Source: Clostridium sulfidigenes (GTDB taxonomy: Bacteria > Bacillota > Clostridia > Clostridiales > Clostridiaceae). Taken from it: a DNA stretch of 36,144 nt. The translations under genes and the position numbers were made by a program. The stretch spans positions 1 to 36,144 of the forward strand of contig NZ_JPMD01000021.1 of the NCBI RefSeq assembly GCF_000732635.1, given 5' to 3'. The notes below the pieces were generated by a model. It had not been told where the DNA came from. It saw only the letters and a list, made by a program, of their open reading frames with translations, and searched no databases. The number at the start of each line of letters is the position of its first letter. Position 1 is the first letter of the stretch. This document shows, one piece after another, positions 34,385 to 36,144 of this stretch.

Positions 34385-34408
34385 TATATAACTATATAAC
34401 TATATAAC
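34385..34408. repeat. Tandem repeat, 3 x TATATAAC
   Basis: Three exact 8-bp copies in a row, with a partial fourth, just after the inverted repeat. A+T-rich microsatellite-like DNA. Confidence 0.8.
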
Positions 34409-34541
34409 TAGTTGTTCTATTCATGCGGGTTTCAGAGGTTTCCTGTGTTATTGGCATAACTAAATCTATTCTAAAATAAGAATAATGCTTACTATTTTTC
34501 TTAGTAGTCTAGTCAATATAGATATTGGTTTTCAATATAAA

Positions 34542-34592
34542 ATAGCCTAGCTAAGATAAATGAAATTATTATATTTATCCTAACTAGGCTTA
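34542..34592 (-). terminator. Terminator of pepV
   Basis: AGCCTAG/CTAGGCT continues into AAGATAAAT/ATTTATCCT-type pairing with two mismatches. On the minus strand ATTTTATATT follows. It starts 14 nt after the pepV stop. Confidence 0.75.
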
Positions 34593-34605
34593 TTAAATTA
34601 AAATA

Positions 34606-36009
34606 TTATTTACATAGATCAATAATTACTTGAGTAAATATTTTAGCACTAAGTAGAAGTTCCTCTACTACTGCAAACTCATCATCACCATGTAAATTAT
34701 TATCAGTACCTGGCATTGTACATCCAAAAGCTACTCCATTATTAATATGGTGAACATAGGTACCTCCTCCTATGGCTATACATTCACCCTTTTGTCCACT
34801 ATATTCCTCATAACATTTCAAAAGAGTTTGTATAAACTCAGAGTTTTCATCAACATGATGAGCTGGGAACATATCATCACTAGACAAGATTATATTATCC
34901 TTTGCCATATTGTCTCTTAAAACATCACGCACATTTTCATTAGTTGCACAAATTGGCGCTCTACAATCAAAGGTTCCGCTTAACTCTGAAGTAGTATATT
35001 TAAATATATTTAAAGTTATAGTTAGCTCACCAGATAAATCATCACTCATCTTAACACCACAAGCTTCTCCCTTAAAATCTCCATGTGGGAATAACTTACT
35101 AACAGCACATAGCTTCTTAAATCCTTCACTATTAGCGCATGGCATAGATGTAAGTAATTGTAACATTCCTGTAAGAGCATTATTTCCATTTTCAGGAGTA
35201 GATGCATGTGCTCCTGCTCCCTTAGCCTTAATAACCCAGCTTTCACCATCTTTATCAAAGGTGAATTTTAAATTTGTAATTTTTGCTGCATCTATACAAT
35301 ATTTATTTATTTCTTCTTCTGAAAAGCCTTCCACAACAGCAATTGCAGTATCTGGAACTACATTAACCTTAACTCCACTTGTCATAGAAACTACTCTTGG
35401 TAAATTGTTATCTTCTTCAAACTTACTTTCAAAGGGACTATGTAGTCCTCCTTTTTCAATATTTATAACAGGAAAGTCTGCATCAGGTGAAAAAGTCATA
35501 GGTGCTTCTTTCTCTTTTTTATAGTAATATGCTATATCAGAACTTCCACATTCCTCATCTGTTCCTAATATAAGACGAACATTTTTACTTAAAGGTATAT
35601 TTAAATCTTTAACAGCTTTTAAAGCATATAAAGCTGCTAATGCTGGTCCCTTGTCATCAGCTGAACCTCTTCCATATAATTTACCATCTTTTATTATTGG
35701 CTCAAAAGGTTTTGTAACTGTCCAATCATCACTAACCGGTACTACATCTAGATGGGCTAAAATATCTAATTGCTTTTCTTTATCATTAAAATCAATAGCT
35801 CCTACATAGTTATCATAATTTGTAGTTTTAAACCCCATACCTTCTGCTAAATCTAAAGCGGCCTTAAGAGCCTTTGCTGGACCCTCTCCAAAAGGCATAT
35901 CTTCTTTAGCCTCTGATCTATCACTTCTTATTCTTATTAAATCACATATGTCATTTAACATTTCATCCTTATGATTGTGAAAATATTCTTCTATTTGATT
36001 TTTATACAC
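34606..36009 (-). CDS. pepV: Dipeptidase PepV (M20 family)
   Basis: This 467-aa M20 metallopeptidase cleaves a range of dipeptides in the cytoplasm. Zinc-site motifs: DILAHLDVVPVSDDW (His and following Asp), GRGSADDKGPALAAL, LGTDEECGSSDI (catalytic Glu and Glu ligand), SPDADFPV, and a final His in PGTDNNLHGDDE. A lid domain is inserted between about residues 185 and 375. Length is normal for PepV. The start is GTG at 36009 with AAAGGTGGG upstream. Transcribed alone, with a terminator downstream. Confidence 0.96.
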   Translation of the reverse strand: MYKNQIEEYFHNHKDEMLNDICDLIRIRSDRSEAKEDMPFGEGPAKALKAALDLAEGMGFKTTNYDNYVGAIDFNDKEKQLDILAHLDVVPVSDDWTVTKPFEPIIKDGKLYGRGSADDKGPALAALYALKAVKDLNIPLSKNVRLILGTDEECGSSDIAYYYKKEKEAPMTFSPDADFPVINIEKGGLHSPFESKFEEDNNLPRVVSMTSGVKVNVVPDTAIAVVEGFSEEEINKYCIDAAKITNLKFTFDKDGESWVIKAKGAGAHASTPENGNNALTGMLQLLTSMPCANSEGFKKLCAVSKLFPHGDFKGEACGVKMSDDLSGELTITLNIFKYTTSELSGTFDCRAPICATNENVRDVLRDNMAKDNIILSSDDMFPAHHVDENSEFIQTLLKCYEEYSGQKGECIAIGGGTYVHHINNGVAFGCTMPGTDNNLHGDDEFAVVEELLLSAKIFTQVIIDLCK

Positions 36010-36144
36010 CTAAATCCCACCTTTATTTTAAAATTTAACTATAATTCCATTCTAATACTAAAATTGTTTTATTTCCATAGATGTCACAGTTAATTCACTC
36101 TTTTCATTTCTTACAAATTTATTAATATTTATTCTATATCATAT

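Larger units (their letters stand above)
34145..34605. other. Gene-free region between ymaF-like gene and pepV
   Basis: 461 nt without a supported gene. It holds a hairpin after the YmaF gene (34177-34204), a run of seven C (34262-34268), a 14-bp inverted repeat (34329-34362), three tandem 8-bp repeats (34385-34408) and the pepV terminator (34542-34592). No recognised RNA or mobile element. Confidence 0.7.

Noticed and set aside
34910..35524. 204-aa plus-strand ORF inside pepV
   Set aside because: It is the antisense shadow of a well-conserved pepV gene, with no ribosome-binding site or domain.

Overview
The window is a low-GC chromosomal segment of an endospore-forming Firmicute, most likely Clostridium in the strict sense. 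Supporting this are the very A+T-rich sequence, strong GGAGG ribosome-binding sites with many TTG and GTG starts, and the block pth-mfd-prsA-spoVT-spoVB-mazG-hup-rqcP-yabP-yabQ-divIC-S1, which matches the Bacillus/Clostridium yab/spo region. I did not assign a species.

Layout. 1-222: three minus-strand tRNA genes (Leu-TAA, initiator fMet-CAT, elongator Met-CAT cut by the window edge) behind a perfect-consensus promoter. 431-6629: S1-domain protein, DivIC, YabQ, YabP, RqcP, HU, MazG, SpoVB and SpoVT, covering division, spore cortex and coat, ribosome quality control and nucleoid functions. 6775-11971: PrsA foldase, Mfd and peptidyl-tRNA hydrolase. 12099-15374: a two-component system followed by a PDZ protein that looks like an inactive HtrA. 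15634-19579: prs, glmU, spoVG with a good sigma-H promoter, and purR; a compact two-hairpin element of unknown identity lies between spoVG and glmU. 19846-21583: a 77-aa protein of unknown function behind a promoter containing a LexA-type palindrome, then a formimidoylglutamase-like gene and an opposing 47-aa small ORF. 22018-25650: murC, a PhzF-family isomerase and a GHL10-type glycoside hydrolase. 25731-36009: a mixed region with two small membrane proteins (one with a diheme cytochrome b-like His pattern), tRNA-Pro, a HAD hydrolase, YbaK, an SH3-like protein, a MutS2 homologue without an Smr domain, a YhhN protein, a CNNM/CBS transporter-like protein, a YmaF protein with six H-x-H pairs, and dipeptidase PepV.

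Most of the window is ordinary core genome of a clostridium. I see no phage, insertion-sequence transposase, CRISPR array or obvious multigene defence system. The points most worth following up are the SOS-like small gene, the candidate cytochrome b, the two-hairpin element, the pseudoprotease and several small features outside standard gene calls. Several starts were moved to the codon that has a proper ribosome-binding site (prsA, pth, glmU, purR, hutG, the YcxB-like gene, the MutS2 gene, yhhN).
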